IMG/VR virus record: IMGVR_UViG_3300009104_002192
Location: 1-64,000 of that record
Source of the DNA: a virus
Direction: 5' to 3' (one strand)
DNA: 64,000 nt
Both the position numbers and the translations under genes were made by a program. Position 1 is the first letter of the stretch. Each line of letters begins with the position of its first letter. Positions 33,341-40,215 of the stretch are shown piece after piece. The notes beneath the pieces are model-generated. The model saw only the letters and a program-made list of their open reading frames with translations. It did no database searches and had not been told where the DNA came from.

Positions 33341-33363
33341 GTTGTAGGATTCGCTCGAAATAA
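33337..33363 (+). repeat. GTAGGTTGT repeat, copy 3
   Basis: GTAGGTTGTAGGATTCGCTC followed by GAAATAA. The CTCGAAATA end is shared with copy 2. Confidence 0.55.
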
Positions 33364-33365
33364 CC

Positions 33366-33380
33366 GTAGGTTGTAGGATT
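33366..33380 (+). repeat. GTAGGTTGT repeat, copy 4
   Basis: GTAGGTTGTAGGATT only 3 bases after copy 3. A tandem TAGGTGATTT/TAGGTGATTA pair follows at 33411-33430. Confidence 0.55.
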
Positions 33381-33453
33381 TTTGACTAAATAAATACAGG
33401 GGGTAGATTCTAGGTGATTTTAGGTGATTATTTACAATTAGATTGTTATAGGC

Positions 33454-33484
33454 AAAATTTTAAATAATTTTAAATAATTTTAGG
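33454..33484. repeat. AT repeat tract
   Basis: AAAATTTTAAAT then two TAATTTTAAAT-type units immediately upstream of a promoter. Easily melted DNA. Confidence 0.4.
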
Positions 33485-33485
33485 C

Positions 33486-33516
33486 TTGTTTCAAATCTAA
33501 CTATATATACTATAAA
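33486..33516 (+). promoter_or_regulatory. P1-like promoter
   Basis: TTGTTT (33486-33491), TAACTATA in the spacer, and TACTAT (33508) or TATAAA (33511-33516) as the -10. ATG at 33525. Confidence 0.55.
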
Positions 33517-33524
33517 AGGACAAT

Positions 33525-33809
33525 ATGACTACTTCAAAATCTCAAAGATCAAAAAAGAAAATAAATAAACGACCTAATGACAATAATCTTGTATTAAGAT
33601 ATGAAGATGCTTGGAATTATATCGTTAGCCATATGCCTTTATGGAAGCAGGACATTGTAATAAACATGACTCCAGAAGAAGCTAAAGAAAAAGAAGTGCA
33701 TGAACGTGCGAGTCAGATATTTGATGAGATGGCTAAAGAAGTGAGGAAGTTAGCTGAGTCAAATAGGAAGATTCCACCGCCTAAAGAGAACTGGTCAAAG
33801 CCCGAATGA
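33525..33809 (+). CDS. Hypothetical protein, 94 aa
   Basis: Basic N-terminus (SQRSKKKINKRPN), helical body. Not recognised. Followed by a strong terminator. Confidence 0.65.
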   Translation: MTTSKSQRSKKKINKRPNDNNLVLRYEDAWNYIVSHMPLWKQDIVINMTPEEAKEKEVHERASQIFDEMAKEVRKLAESNRKIPPPKENWSKPE

Positions 33810-33822
33810 TTGTTACAATTAA

Positions 33823-33850
33823 ACCCGCCGCTCTGGCGGGTATTTTTTTT
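33823..33850 (+). terminator. Rho-independent terminator
   Basis: ACCCGCC-GCTCT-GGCGGGT followed by ATTTTTTTT. Confidence 0.93.
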
Positions 33851-33895
33851 AAAAAATTATCTTGTTTTATTTTTAACTTTAATTAAAATGGATGT

Positions 33896-34225
33896 ATGCC
33901 AGTTAAGAAGAAAACGAAAAACAAAGACGGCTCCATACGAAAGAAAGGTTCGGGTCGTACAAAAGGTTCGGTTAGTTTTGTAGAGGTTAGTCTAGGAGAC
34001 TTAAAACAATCTCTTGAGCCTTTGGGAGACAACGCCACTATCCTTGTAGGACGTAAGTGGGTGGAAGGTCTTGAAATGGTGGGCATACGTTTATCTGCAA
34101 AGAAGTTAGACTCTTGCCAAGCTACCAGTAAAGGCAACATCGAAGCAGCAACTACTTCAGTAGACATGAAGGTAGAGGACTTTGATAGTGATGATGAAGT
34201 AGGGATAGATGAAGTAGAATTTTAA
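33896..34225 (+). CDS. Hypothetical protein, 109 aa
   Basis: N-terminal 25 residues are Lys/Arg/Gly/Ser-rich (KKTKNKDGSIRKKGSGRTKG), then an alpha/beta domain and a strongly acidic tail. The basic start suggests DNA binding. Not recognised. Confidence 0.65.
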   Translation: MPVKKKTKNKDGSIRKKGSGRTKGSVSFVEVSLGDLKQSLEPLGDNATILVGRKWVEGLEMVGIRLSAKKLDSCQATSKGNIEAATTSVDMKVEDFDSDDEVGIDEVEF

Positions 34226-34242
34226 ATAATTTTATTTTATTC

Positions 34243-34270
34243 TTGTGTCTGTTTTAACTATGTGCATAAT
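34243..34270 (+). promoter_or_regulatory. P1 promoter
   Basis: TTGTGT (34243-34248), 16-bp spacer with TAACTATG, CATAAT (34265-34270). ATG of the RuvB-like gene 9 bases after the -10. Confidence 0.75.
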
Positions 34271-34278
34271 TGATAAAG

Positions 34279-35226
34279 ATGAGCGACAAAACCACTAAAC
34301 TATTTCCTGACATTGTTGGTCAGGACAAAGCAAAGAAGAAACTTATGTTCTTCCATCGAGGCTATAAAGCCTCTGGGATCATTCCACACCTTATGTTTAT
34401 CGCACCCAAGGGATGCGGTAAGACCACTCTTGCCAAAGCTATTGGTAAGAACCTTGAGGGTGAGAAGGGCAAGCCAAAGCGTTTCCTTGAGATCAACTGT
34501 TCTACTATCAAGAACGTGAAGCAGTTCTTCAATCAAGTAATCGTACCTCACGTTGCGAATAAAGAATGTACCGTTCTTTTTGACGAAGCCAGCGAGCTTC
34601 CCAAGGATGTGACAATGATGTTACTGACCTGTCTGAACCCGAACGAGAACAATCGTAACGAGTTTGCGTATGAAGATTATGTTGTTGATTTCGATTTTCG
34701 TATCCACTCGTTTCTGTTCGCCACTACCGAAGCTCATAAGATTTTCCATGCGTTGATGGATCGTTGCGAGCGTATTGATCTGGAGGAATACTCCTATAAT
34801 CAGTTAGGCACGATCATCTCTCGTCAGATGAAAGGTATTAAGTTTGAGAAGGGCGTTCTTGAGGATGTCGCCACTATCCTGCGAGGCAACGCCCGTGCTG
34901 CTCAAAAGATGGCAAACAACATGAAATCCTACTTAAAGGTTAAGGGTTCTGATAAGTTTATGAACAAAGATTGGGAGATCATGCGTGACGAATTGGGCAT
35001 CCTACCTTTAGGCGTGAATCGTATTGAGCTTATCGTGTTGAAGGCACTGAAGGAGAAAAAAGAATGTTCACTGACTCACCTTGCTGCCAAGACGGGGTTG
35101 ACTCCTCAATGTCTGCGTCAAGATTTTGAGATGTACCTTCAGAAGATGAATCTGATGGAGATTACAACCAGTGGTCGTGCGCTTACCAAAACAGGGCATG
35201 AATACTTGGAGCGGGAGGATGTTTAA
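34279..35226 (+). CDS. RuvB-like AAA+ ATPase
   Basis: Seen: DIVGQDKAKKKL near residue 10, Walker A APKGCGKTTLAKA near residue 37, Walker B CTVLFDEASEL near residue 95, the sensor FLFATTEAHK, the arginine-finger-like DRCER, and a C-terminal winged helix (SLTHLAAKTGLTPQCLRQDF, then SGRALTKTGHEYLE) that matches the RuvB C-terminus. 315 aa (RuvB about 335). Branch migration or clamp-loader-type DNA work is expected. RuvA and RuvC are not in the window. Confidence 0.85.
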   Translation: MSDKTTKLFPDIVGQDKAKKKLMFFHRGYKASGIIPHLMFIAPKGCGKTTLAKAIGKNLEGEKGKPKRFLEINCSTIKNVKQFFNQVIVPHVANKECTVLFDEASELPKDVTMMLLTCLNPNENNRNEFAYEDYVVDFDFRIHSFLFATTEAHKIFHALMDRCERIDLEEYSYNQLGTIISRQMKGIKFEKGVLEDVATILRGNARAAQKMANNMKSYLKVKGSDKFMNKDWEIMRDELGILPLGVNRIELIVLKALKEKKECSLTHLAAKTGLTPQCLRQDFEMYLQKMNLMEITTSGRALTKTGHEYLEREDV

Positions 35227-35539
35227 AGTGATAGATCAAACCTCATATAGTATTTATAAAGATATGGAGTTAGATACTGTAACCCGTTGGAGTGAAAATA
35301 ATTGGAAATGTATAACTACAAATGGATTCTATTTAAATATAAAAATTAAAGGCGGCACACTATATGCTGATTTAGCTGAAACAGAAAATGAGTTAGGATA
35401 TAATGCAATGCCATTAATTAAATATGATAATAAAACTTTAAAGGAATGGGTTCTAAATAATAAAAAGGAAACATCATTTGAACAAATAAAAGAATTTATG
35501 AATTGGACTTGCGCTTCTGACAAAATATGGGATATTTAA
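35219..35539 (+). CDS. Hypothetical protein, 106 aa
   Basis: ATG 35219 overlaps the RuvB-like stop; a GTG at 35228 is possible. Alpha/beta, with NNWKCITTNGFYLNIKIKGG. Not recognised. Confidence 0.65.
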   Translation: MFKVIDQTSYSIYKDMELDTVTRWSENNWKCITTNGFYLNIKIKGGTLYADLAETENELGYNAMPLIKYDNKTLKEWVLNNKKETSFEQIKEFMNWTCASDKIWDI

Positions 35540-35543
35540 CACG

Positions 35544-35708
35544 ATGAAAAATAAGAATAAAACATACTTGATTCAAGTAACTACCAAAGGAAATAAAGCT
35601 GAAGTCACTCAAGCAATGGAGGTGACAAGTAACGGATACGTTCCGACTGACAAACGTCAGGTTACTCGACAAGTGCTAAATAAGGCTTCTACATTCGTTA
35701 CCAAGTAG
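35544..35708 (+). CDS. 54-aa basic protein
   Basis: MKNKNKTYLIQVTTKGNKAE then Thr/Val/Lys-rich. Four bases after the preceding gene and directly followed by a terminator. Not recognised. Confidence 0.6.
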   Translation: MKNKNKTYLIQVTTKGNKAEVTQAMEVTSNGYVPTDKRQVTRQVLNKASTFVTK

Positions 35709-35727
35709 CGAAATAAAGTAGAACAGG

Positions 35728-35771
35728 CCGCCTACCCTTTCTGTCGTTCATCTGGGGGTGGGCGGTTTTTT
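35728..35771 (+). terminator. Rho-independent terminator
   Basis: CCGCCTACCC pairs fully with GGGTGGGCGG across an 18-base loop, followed by TTTTTT. Confidence 0.92.
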
Positions 35772-35790
35772 GTTAAATAGTCAAATAAAG

Positions 35791-35800
35791 GAGTGTAAAT
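35791..35800 (+). promoter_or_regulatory. Late-like promoter element GAGTGTAAAT
   Basis: The same word as at 10,651, but with no ORF behind it. It precedes a stable stem, so it may drive a small RNA. Confidence 0.45.
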
Positions 35801-35806
35801 AAAGAC

Positions 35807-35875
35807 AGTAAGATAATTTGCGGCAAGGCTAGGACGCTTGTTCCGAAATTATATTTTAGGCTGGATAAAGAATCT
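35807..35875 (+). ncRNA. Candidate small structured RNA
   Basis: Begins 7 bases after the GAGTGTAAAT element. ATAATTT-G-CGG at 35813-35823 pairs with CCG-A-AATTAT at 35843-35852, and an inner CAAG/CTTG stem closes a 9-base loop. No ORF. Its 3' end is not defined. Confidence 0.35.
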
Positions 35876-35905
35876 TATTATTATTAATTAGGTCATATTA
35901 TAGCT

Positions 35906-35933
35906 TGCTTTCCATTCAACTATCTCTATAATA
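35906..35933 (+). promoter_or_regulatory. P1 promoter
   Basis: TTGCTT (35906-35911), 16-bp spacer with CAACTATC, TATAAT (35928-35933). The ATG lies 10 bases after the -10; AGGAGGA falls between them. Confidence 0.82.
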
Positions 35934-35942
35934 GGAGGACAT

Positions 35943-36242
35943 ATGAAACAATTCAACACACCAACTATATTATTTATTATTGTATTTAGTATTTATTTTT
36001 TATGTGGATGTTCTTCTCCTAATACAGTGGAGTATCTTTCTCCGTCTATGAGAGGAGCTTTCGGCCCACCAGCTAAAAAGGTTGAAGATAAGTCGCCTTG
36101 GGGTGACTTGAATAAACAGTATATCAGACAGATGTGGGGTAGATTCCCGAACGGAAGGCCTTGGAAGGGATCTTATGCTAGGCCAAATCCGTGGAAACAC
36201 TCATACAGAGACGATGTTTATTGGAGTTGGAATTTCAAATAA
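35943..36242 (+). CDS. Lipoprotein, 99 aa
   Basis: Signal peptide with hydrophobic residues 8-20 and lipobox LCGC. The mature part is rich in Trp/Pro/Gly/Arg (WGRFPNGRPWKGSYARPNPW). Preceded by a good ribosome-binding site. Envelope-located; function unknown. Confidence 0.75.
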   Translation: MKQFNTPTILFIIVFSIYFLCGCSSPNTVEYLSPSMRGAFGPPAKKVEDKSPWGDLNKQYIRQMWGRFPNGRPWKGSYARPNPWKHSYRDDVYWSWNFK

Positions 36243-36247
36243 AAAAC

Positions 36248-36275
36248 TTGCGTTTAGATTAACTACCCGTATAAT
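36248..36275 (+). promoter_or_regulatory. P1 promoter of the structured RNA
   Basis: TTGCGT (36248-36253), 16-bp spacer with TAACTACC, TATAAT (36270-36275). No start codon with a credible protein follows. Confidence 0.8.
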
Positions 36276-36281
36276 GGGTAT

Positions 36282-36760
36282 AGTTCTTTGAGAGATTGAC
36301 AATTTAAGTTGCGGAAACGCGACAACAATTTAAGCTGACGACGGTTGGCTTAAGGGAATGGCTGAACAACCCTCCATCATAAGGGGTAAGGCATAGGGAT
36401 ACGTGTTAGAGTATAATCGTATGAGACACGTGTTTCTAGTAGACTGGTAAACTTGAACTGTATTGTGCACTGGTCTTGATGGTAATGCAGCAATCCATCT
36501 TCCCATTAATTTTGTGCGTGGTGCTGGGTTACAGGCCACGTAACAGGAAGAAACACAGGTTACCTCAACCGGAAGCGCGTAAGTATTCCTCGCGTCTGCA
36601 AAGGGAGAAGCAGCGGGTAACCAACGTGAGATCCCAAAATTTCCGTAGTCCAAAATCAAAGGGCTACGGTTTCAACAAGGTCGGGAAAAACAAACGCAGT
36701 TGATGCGCCCGTTAAAGATGAGTTCACACCGAACGTGACCATCGCCTTGTTATTTTTTTT
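36282..36760 (+). ncRNA. Candidate large structured non-coding RNA, about 480 nt
   Basis: Transcribed from its own P1 promoter. Visible stems: GUUGCG-GAAA-CGCGAC (36308-36323, a GNRA tetraloop) flanked by two ACAATTTAAG direct repeats; ACGTGT/ACACGT (36401/36426); GCGTGG/CCACGT in the middle; CCGTAGTCC/GGGCTACGG (36643-36669, 9 bp); then GATG-GTTC/GAAC-CATC before ATTTTTTTT at 36752-36760 as the end. The only ORF (36476-36703) lacks a ribosome-binding site. I do not recognise it as RNase P, tmRNA or a group I intron. The size and phage setting recall the ROOL/GOLLD type of ornate RNAs. Confidence 0.55.
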
Positions 36761-36770
36761 GCCCTAATAG

Positions 36771-36809
36771 CACTTGGCACGAATCGTGCTGCCCGATTTC
36801 AACCAAGTG
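36771..36809 (+). repeat. 39-bp palindromic repeat, copy 1
   Basis: Starts CACTTGGCACGAATCGTGC and ends ACCAAGTG. Outer arms CACTTGG/CCAAGTG. First of eight dispersed copies between 36.8 and 46.4 kb, each 39 bp. Confidence 0.9.
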
Positions 36810-36821
36810 TCAAGCGTAAAG

Positions 36822-36830
36822 TTATTCACA
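36822..36830 (+). promoter_or_regulatory. DnaA-box-like site TTATTCACA
   Basis: Matches the TTATNCACA DnaA-box consensus; 12 bp after repeat copy 1. The rest of 36831-37040 holds no gene, only two CGCTCATT direct repeats (about 36954 and 36993). Confidence 0.5.
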
Positions 36831-37040
36831 CCTCAAAAAATTTCTTAAAATCAACGAATTTCACACCGGAGAAAGTGGGGGTAAACAAGAAATTTTCAGG
36901 CATGATACCTCACAAAAGCAGGGCTTTCTTTCAAAACAATTACCCCCTTTGTCGCTCATTAATTGCCATAATTGATTGACAAACTATTTTGCCGCTCATT
37001 TGTGATCGACAAAAAAATGCATCTAATGTGCATTTAATGC

Positions 37041-37068
37041 TTGTCACAGGCTTAACTATGCTTATAAT
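37041..37068 (+). promoter_or_regulatory. P1 promoter
   Basis: TTGTCA (37041-37046), 16-bp spacer with TAACTATG, TATAAT (37063-37068). The ATG is 52 bases downstream, with AAAAGGAAC as ribosome-binding region. Confidence 0.82.
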
Positions 37069-37119
37069 GGTTATAACAGTTTGAGACATTAACACTAGAA
37101 AAAAGGAACTATATATATT

Positions 37120-38022
37120 ATGCCTATAGAAGCAAAACAACAGATTGATGAGGGCTACGACTTCACCGCCAAACAGGTTGAAGTACCCCATCCAATCACC
37201 GGAAAAAAATCCGGTTATTACATGAACATCCGTGAAGACACGGGCGACATCATGGGGTGGACTACTGACCGTTACGGTCTGGTTAATCACCGTGACATAG
37301 TAGGGTTTGCAGACAATGCGTTTGCTGACCGTGGTATCGAGGTTAATCGTAAAGTTTACGTGACCGAAAACGGTGCGAAGTGCCGTGCGGTTTATGACCT
37401 TATCGGTTCGGAATATCAAGCGGAAGTTCCCCAAGTCGGTGACATTATGGGCTATCGTTTGACTGCTCAAAACTCGCTTGACCGTAGTCTTCGGATGGCT
37501 TATTCGTTAGGCTTAAAGCGTCTGGCTTGTTTGAATGGCATGACCACAACCGAGTCGGAAGTGGAAATGACAAAGAAACATTCTTTGAATGTTAACTTGA
37601 ACGAGGTGCTTTCTCCAAAAGCCTTGGATACTGCTCTTGCCAAGATGAAGCAGAGCCTGACTGTTTACGGTCGGTTGTCGCAGTCGGAAGTTTCTCAAGA
37701 GCAAGGAATCATTATCCTTCAGAACCTAGCAAATGCCAAGGTGTTTTCTGAAAAGGTGCGTGAGTCTATCGCTCAAGTTTGGAACGGCCAACCAGAGGGA
37801 CTTGGCAGAGGTGGAGATGCCGATAAGAGTCGGAACCTTTACAACCTTAACAATGCCGTCACGGAGCATTTGACCTATGAGGTTGCGGATACTCGTTTCG
37901 AGTATGCAAATCGTGTGACCTCTCAAGTCTTAAAGAGGTTCGACAAGGCGACTCGGAACCAAAAAGTTTTGGAGAAACTTTGGACTCCCGCCAAAAATGA
38001 TCAAATAGTGATTACTGAGTAG
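37120..38022 (+). CDS. DUF932 family protein
   Basis: Seen: GYYMNIREDTGDIMGWTTDR near residue 31, YGLVNHRDIVGFAD, RAVYDLIG, GDIMGYRLTAQNSLDRSL near residue 107, and LGLKRLACLNGM near residue 130, the pattern of DUF932 proteins common on phages and plasmids. 300 aa. The function of the family is not established. Confidence 0.75.
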   Translation: MPIEAKQQIDEGYDFTAKQVEVPHPITGKKSGYYMNIREDTGDIMGWTTDRYGLVNHRDIVGFADNAFADRGIEVNRKVYVTENGAKCRAVYDLIGSEYQAEVPQVGDIMGYRLTAQNSLDRSLRMAYSLGLKRLACLNGMTTTESEVEMTKKHSLNVNLNEVLSPKALDTALAKMKQSLTVYGRLSQSEVSQEQGIIILQNLANAKVFSEKVRESIAQVWNGQPEGLGRGGDADKSRNLYNLNNAVTEHLTYEVADTRFEYANRVTSQVLKRFDKATRNQKVLEKLWTPAKNDQIVITE

Positions 38023-38033
38023 GCTACCCAACC

Positions 38034-38074
38034 GATCCCCTCGCTGCGTTAATCGTGGCGGGGGGATTTTTTTT
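38034..38074 (+). terminator. Rho-independent terminator
   Basis: ATCCCC-T-CGC pairs with GCG-GGGGAT across a short loop, followed by TTTTTTTT. Confidence 0.88.
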
Positions 38075-38144
38075 GCCCGTTTAAATAATAACTATTAAAT
38101 AACGATTATTAAATAGACCCGAAAAAATAATAACACCAAATAAG

Positions 38145-38183
38145 CACTTGGCACGGATCTTGCAGCCTGATTTTTAACTAGTG
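38145..38183 (+). repeat. 39-bp palindromic repeat, copy 2
   Basis: CACTTGGCACGGATCTTGC... ends AACTAGTG. The most diverged right arm; still 39 bp and followed by GTCAAGCG, as in copy 1 (TCAAGCG). Confidence 0.8.
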
Positions 38184-38212
38184 GTCAAGCGAAAAAAAAA
38201 GAAAAAAAATGC

Positions 38213-38240
38213 TTGCATGAGTCTTAACCATCCCTATAAT
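38213..38240 (+). promoter_or_regulatory. P1 promoter
   Basis: TTGCAT, 16-bp spacer with TAACCATC, TATAAT (38235-38240). ATG 8 bases after the -10. Confidence 0.88.
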
Positions 38241-38247
38241 TAAGAAC

Positions 38248-38427
38248 ATGAGCAAAACATACGGAACCTATCAAGCAAGAAACGCTGTCAAAGCAGCACA
38301 AGTCACCAACCATATCAAAGCACAGAAAAAGATTGGCGTAACTCACGAGGAAGCTAAGGCTGAAGCCTATCGGATCTTCAACATCAAGGCAGCATTACCA
38401 ATCTTAACCCGTCACTTCTTACTTTAG
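38248..38427 (+). CDS. Small basic protein, 59 aa
   Basis: Ala/Lys-rich helical protein (YQARNAVKAAQVTNHIKAQ). Not recognised. Directly behind its own promoter with no leader. Confidence 0.65.
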   Translation: MSKTYGTYQARNAVKAAQVTNHIKAQKKIGVTHEEAKAEAYRIFNIKAALPILTRHFLL

Positions 38428-38430
38428 GGG

Positions 38431-38458
38431 TTGACACGAGGCTAACTTTCGCTATAAT
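38431..38458 (+). promoter_or_regulatory. P1 promoter
   Basis: TTGACA (38431-38436), 16-bp spacer with TAACTTTC, TATAAT (38453-38458). ATG 9 bases after the -10. Confidence 0.88.
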
Positions 38459-38466
38459 TAAGGAAG

Positions 38467-38658
38467 ATGAAAATTAAAGGAATCAGAAACGGTTCGTTAT
38501 ATTATAACGAAGGAACCCAACGAGTAGAACGTGTTCGTAGTAAAGCGAATAGTCAATCAGTTTTCACCACTGTCCATAACAAAGCGTTGGCTGTGGTTCC
38601 GGCTAAATCTTTGAATTTGGCTAGTGGAGAACAGATTGCAAGCTACTTGCAATCATAA
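38467..38658 (+). CDS. Small basic protein, 63 aa
   Basis: MKIKGIRNGSLYYNEGTQRV begins a probable small beta-barrel-like protein; ends LASGEQIASYLQS. Not recognised. Own promoter and terminator. Confidence 0.7.
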   Translation: MKIKGIRNGSLYYNEGTQRVERVRSKANSQSVFTTVHNKALAVVPAKSLNLASGEQIASYLQS

Positions 38659-38662
38659 ACAT

Positions 38663-38704
38663 AACCCTCTCGCCCTTTCTTTACTTTTGGGTGAGAGGGT
38701 TTTT
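38663..38704 (+). terminator. Rho-independent terminator
   Basis: AACCCTCTC-G-CCC pairs with GGG-T-GAGAGGGTT, followed by TTT; the next -35 starts 3 bases later. Confidence 0.88.
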
Positions 38705-38706
38705 AC

Positions 38707-38734
38707 TTGTTAAGAATATAACTATCATTATAAT
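38707..38734 (+). promoter_or_regulatory. P1 promoter
   Basis: TTGTTA, 16-bp spacer with TAACTATC, TATAAT (38729-38734). ATG 8 bases after the -10. Confidence 0.82.
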
Positions 38735-38741
38735 TGGAACT

Positions 38742-39314
38742 ATGAAAGAAACACTTAAAGATTTAGGGAATACCGCTTTGGATATTCTGTTAACCCTTAT
38801 TTTAACTTTGCTTGCCTTGCATATGCTTTTGTTTGCTGCTGTGTCAGTAGCATCAGCGCAAGAGCTAACGCCCGACCAAACAGTTGTCGCAAAGACTATT
38901 CTTGGCGAAGCGCGTGGAGAAGGTAAGGCGGGTATGTATGCCGTTGCTTGTGTCATAGCGCAACGAGCAATTCTGCGGAACAAAACTCCAAAAGAAGTTT
39001 GCAAACAGCCTTCGCAATTTTCTTTTTGGGTTAAAGATAAAAAAACTACCCTTGACGACAGGAATAGAGCAACGGTTGAGCGGCTTATGAAGCACGATAT
39101 CGAATCAGTGCGTTACGCTAAAGCTTTGGCTATTCATGTAATGAAAGTAGATCGTTCTTATACTGACCACGCAGACCACTATTGCGCGACAAGAGTTAGT
39201 CCTTACTGGGTAAGAGGGAGGACACCTGTAAGAATCATAGGCAATCATAAATTCTTTAGAATTAACTCCAGAGTTTTTGGAATAACAAAATCTTCTGTCT
39301 TGACTCAACCTTAA
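38742..39314 (+). CDS. SleB-type cell-wall hydrolase, secreted
   Basis: Hydrolase_2 family. Seen: a signal or anchor helix at about residues 14-38 ending SVASAQE, then VVAKTILGEARGEGKAGMYA near residue 50 with the catalytic Glu, VIAQRAILRN, FSFW, and HYCATRVSPYW near residue 147. 190 aa. Expected to cleave peptidoglycan as an endolysin (signal-anchor type) or accessory wall enzyme. It is far from the holin/spanin cluster at 61.7-63 kb. Confidence 0.85.
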   Translation: MKETLKDLGNTALDILLTLILTLLALHMLLFAAVSVASAQELTPDQTVVAKTILGEARGEGKAGMYAVACVIAQRAILRNKTPKEVCKQPSQFSFWVKDKKTTLDDRNRATVERLMKHDIESVRYAKALAIHVMKVDRSYTDHADHYCATRVSPYWVRGRTPVRIIGNHKFFRINSRVFGITKSSVLTQP

Positions 39315-39327
39315 CCATCATTATAAT
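39300..39327 (+). promoter_or_regulatory. P1 promoter
   Basis: TTGACT, 16-bp spacer with TAACCATC, TATAAT (39322-39327). The -35 lies in the 3' end of the hydrolase gene. ATG 10 bases after the -10. Confidence 0.9.
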
Positions 39328-39336
39328 TAAGAAACA

Positions 39337-39666
39337 ATGAAGGCAATCATAGAAATCGAATTAGGCAACTCATCATTTGGCAACAACGATGCTGAAAGAC
39401 TATTTGAGATGCGAAACGTCATTGAAAGACTAATGGACAACGCTGACCGTATTATGGCAGCAGACGTTGGAGACTTCACAACCGCGCAAGACGCTAACGG
39501 TAACACGGTCGCTAGAATGGACATCGTAGAAGGTGGCAGGACACCAAAGATGTACGGTCTGGAAAATCAAGCACCTGATCAGCAACTGAACGTAGACCCC
39601 GCAGACAAGTATCAAGAGATGCGGAATGAAAACTGGGCAGACTCAAACGTCAGCGACCCATACTAA
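39337..39666 (+). CDS. Hypothetical protein, 109 aa
   Basis: MKAIIEIELGNSSFGNNDAE then helices and an acidic, Asn-rich end. Not recognised. Confidence 0.7.
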   Translation: MKAIIEIELGNSSFGNNDAERLFEMRNVIERLMDNADRIMAADVGDFTTAQDANGNTVARMDIVEGGRTPKMYGLENQAPDQQLNVDPADKYQEMRNENWADSNVSDPY

Positions 39667-39670
39667 AATT

Positions 39671-39883
39671 ATGAGCGACTATTGGACCGGACTTGTTAAC
39701 TATAAACCAAAAAAGAAAATGACTGATAAAGAATCAAAGCAATTAGATATCTGTCTTGCGTTGTTGGCAATGGCATCCGCAAAGGGAGCGCACCCCACGG
39801 ATATGCTTAACGCATTCACCTTTGATATGAATCTAATAAGGAACGGGGAAGATCCTACTGAAACTCAAAAACTAATTGAGTAA
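39671..39883 (+). CDS. Small hypothetical protein, 70 aa
   Basis: ATG 39671 follows the previous stop by 4 bases. Central helix QLDICLALLAMASAKGA. Not recognised. Confidence 0.65.
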   Translation: MSDYWTGLVNYKPKKKMTDKESKQLDICLALLAMASAKGAHPTDMLNAFTFDMNLIRNGEDPTETQKLIE

Positions 39884-39902
39884 TTTCTGATATAAAAACT
39901 TG

Positions 39903-39941
39903 CACTTTATGTAAATCGGGCCGCACGATTCGTGCCAAGTG
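39903..39941 (-). repeat. 39-bp palindromic repeat, copy 3 (reverse)
   Basis: On the minus strand it reads CACTTGGCACGAATCGTGCG...AAAGTG. Left arm perfect, right arm degenerate. Confidence 0.85.
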
Positions 39942-39963
39942 CAAGTAAAGTTTTCGAAAAAAG

Positions 39964-39972
39964 TTATTCACA
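39964..39972 (+). promoter_or_regulatory. DnaA-box-like site TTATTCACA
   Basis: Matches TTATNCACA; 22 bp after repeat copy 3 and 5 bp before the P2 -35. Confidence 0.5.
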
Positions 39973-39977
39973 ATGCC

Positions 39978-40006
39978 TTGACAGGAGGGCGTTTCTGTGT
40001 TATATT
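39978..40006 (+). promoter_or_regulatory. P2 promoter
   Basis: TTGACA (39978-39983), 17-bp spacer ending CTGTGT, TATATT (40001-40006). ATG 8 bases after the -10. Confidence 0.85.
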
Positions 40007-40013
40007 TATTTCA

Positions 40014-40160
40014 ATGAAAGTGAGAAGGAAAAGAAAACGCAGAGCAAGAGCGAGAGTGAACCGCGAAGGCTTTATGAATAGCGCAACCCGTGAACATCGC
40101 GTGAAGAAGGGTAAAGGCTCTTTTAGGCGTAGAAAAAAACATCAAAAAAAATTCGATTAG
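40014..40160 (+). CDS. 48-aa strongly basic protein
   Basis: MKVRRKRKRRARARVNREGF and a second basic cluster SFRRRKKHQKK. About half the residues are Arg/Lys. Presumably binds DNA or RNA. Own promoter, apparently leaderless. Confidence 0.65.
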   Translation: MKVRRKRKRRARARVNREGFMNSATREHRVKKGKGSFRRRKKHQKKFD

Positions 40161-40163
40161 GGC

Positions 40164-40192
40164 TTGCATTGTCCTGCTCGACCTGTCATAAT
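40164..40192 (+). promoter_or_regulatory. Promoter (TTGCAT/CATAAT)
   Basis: TTGCAT (40164-40169), 17-bp spacer, CATAAT (40187-40192). Lacks the TAAC word of P1. ATG at 40216. Confidence 0.6.
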
Positions 40193-40215
40193 CCTATCCA
40201 GAAAGTAAATCAATT

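Noticed and set aside
36476-36703. Open frame of 75 codons with a basic C-terminus
   Set aside because: No ribosome-binding site or leaderless position, several tandem start codons, and it crosses the strongest stems of the candidate structured RNA. Kept as ncRNA, but coding is not fully excluded.
36282-36760. Group I intron, RNase P RNA or tmRNA
   Set aside because: No P/Q/R/S core, no RNase P conserved core words, no tRNA-like ends and no flanking interrupted gene.
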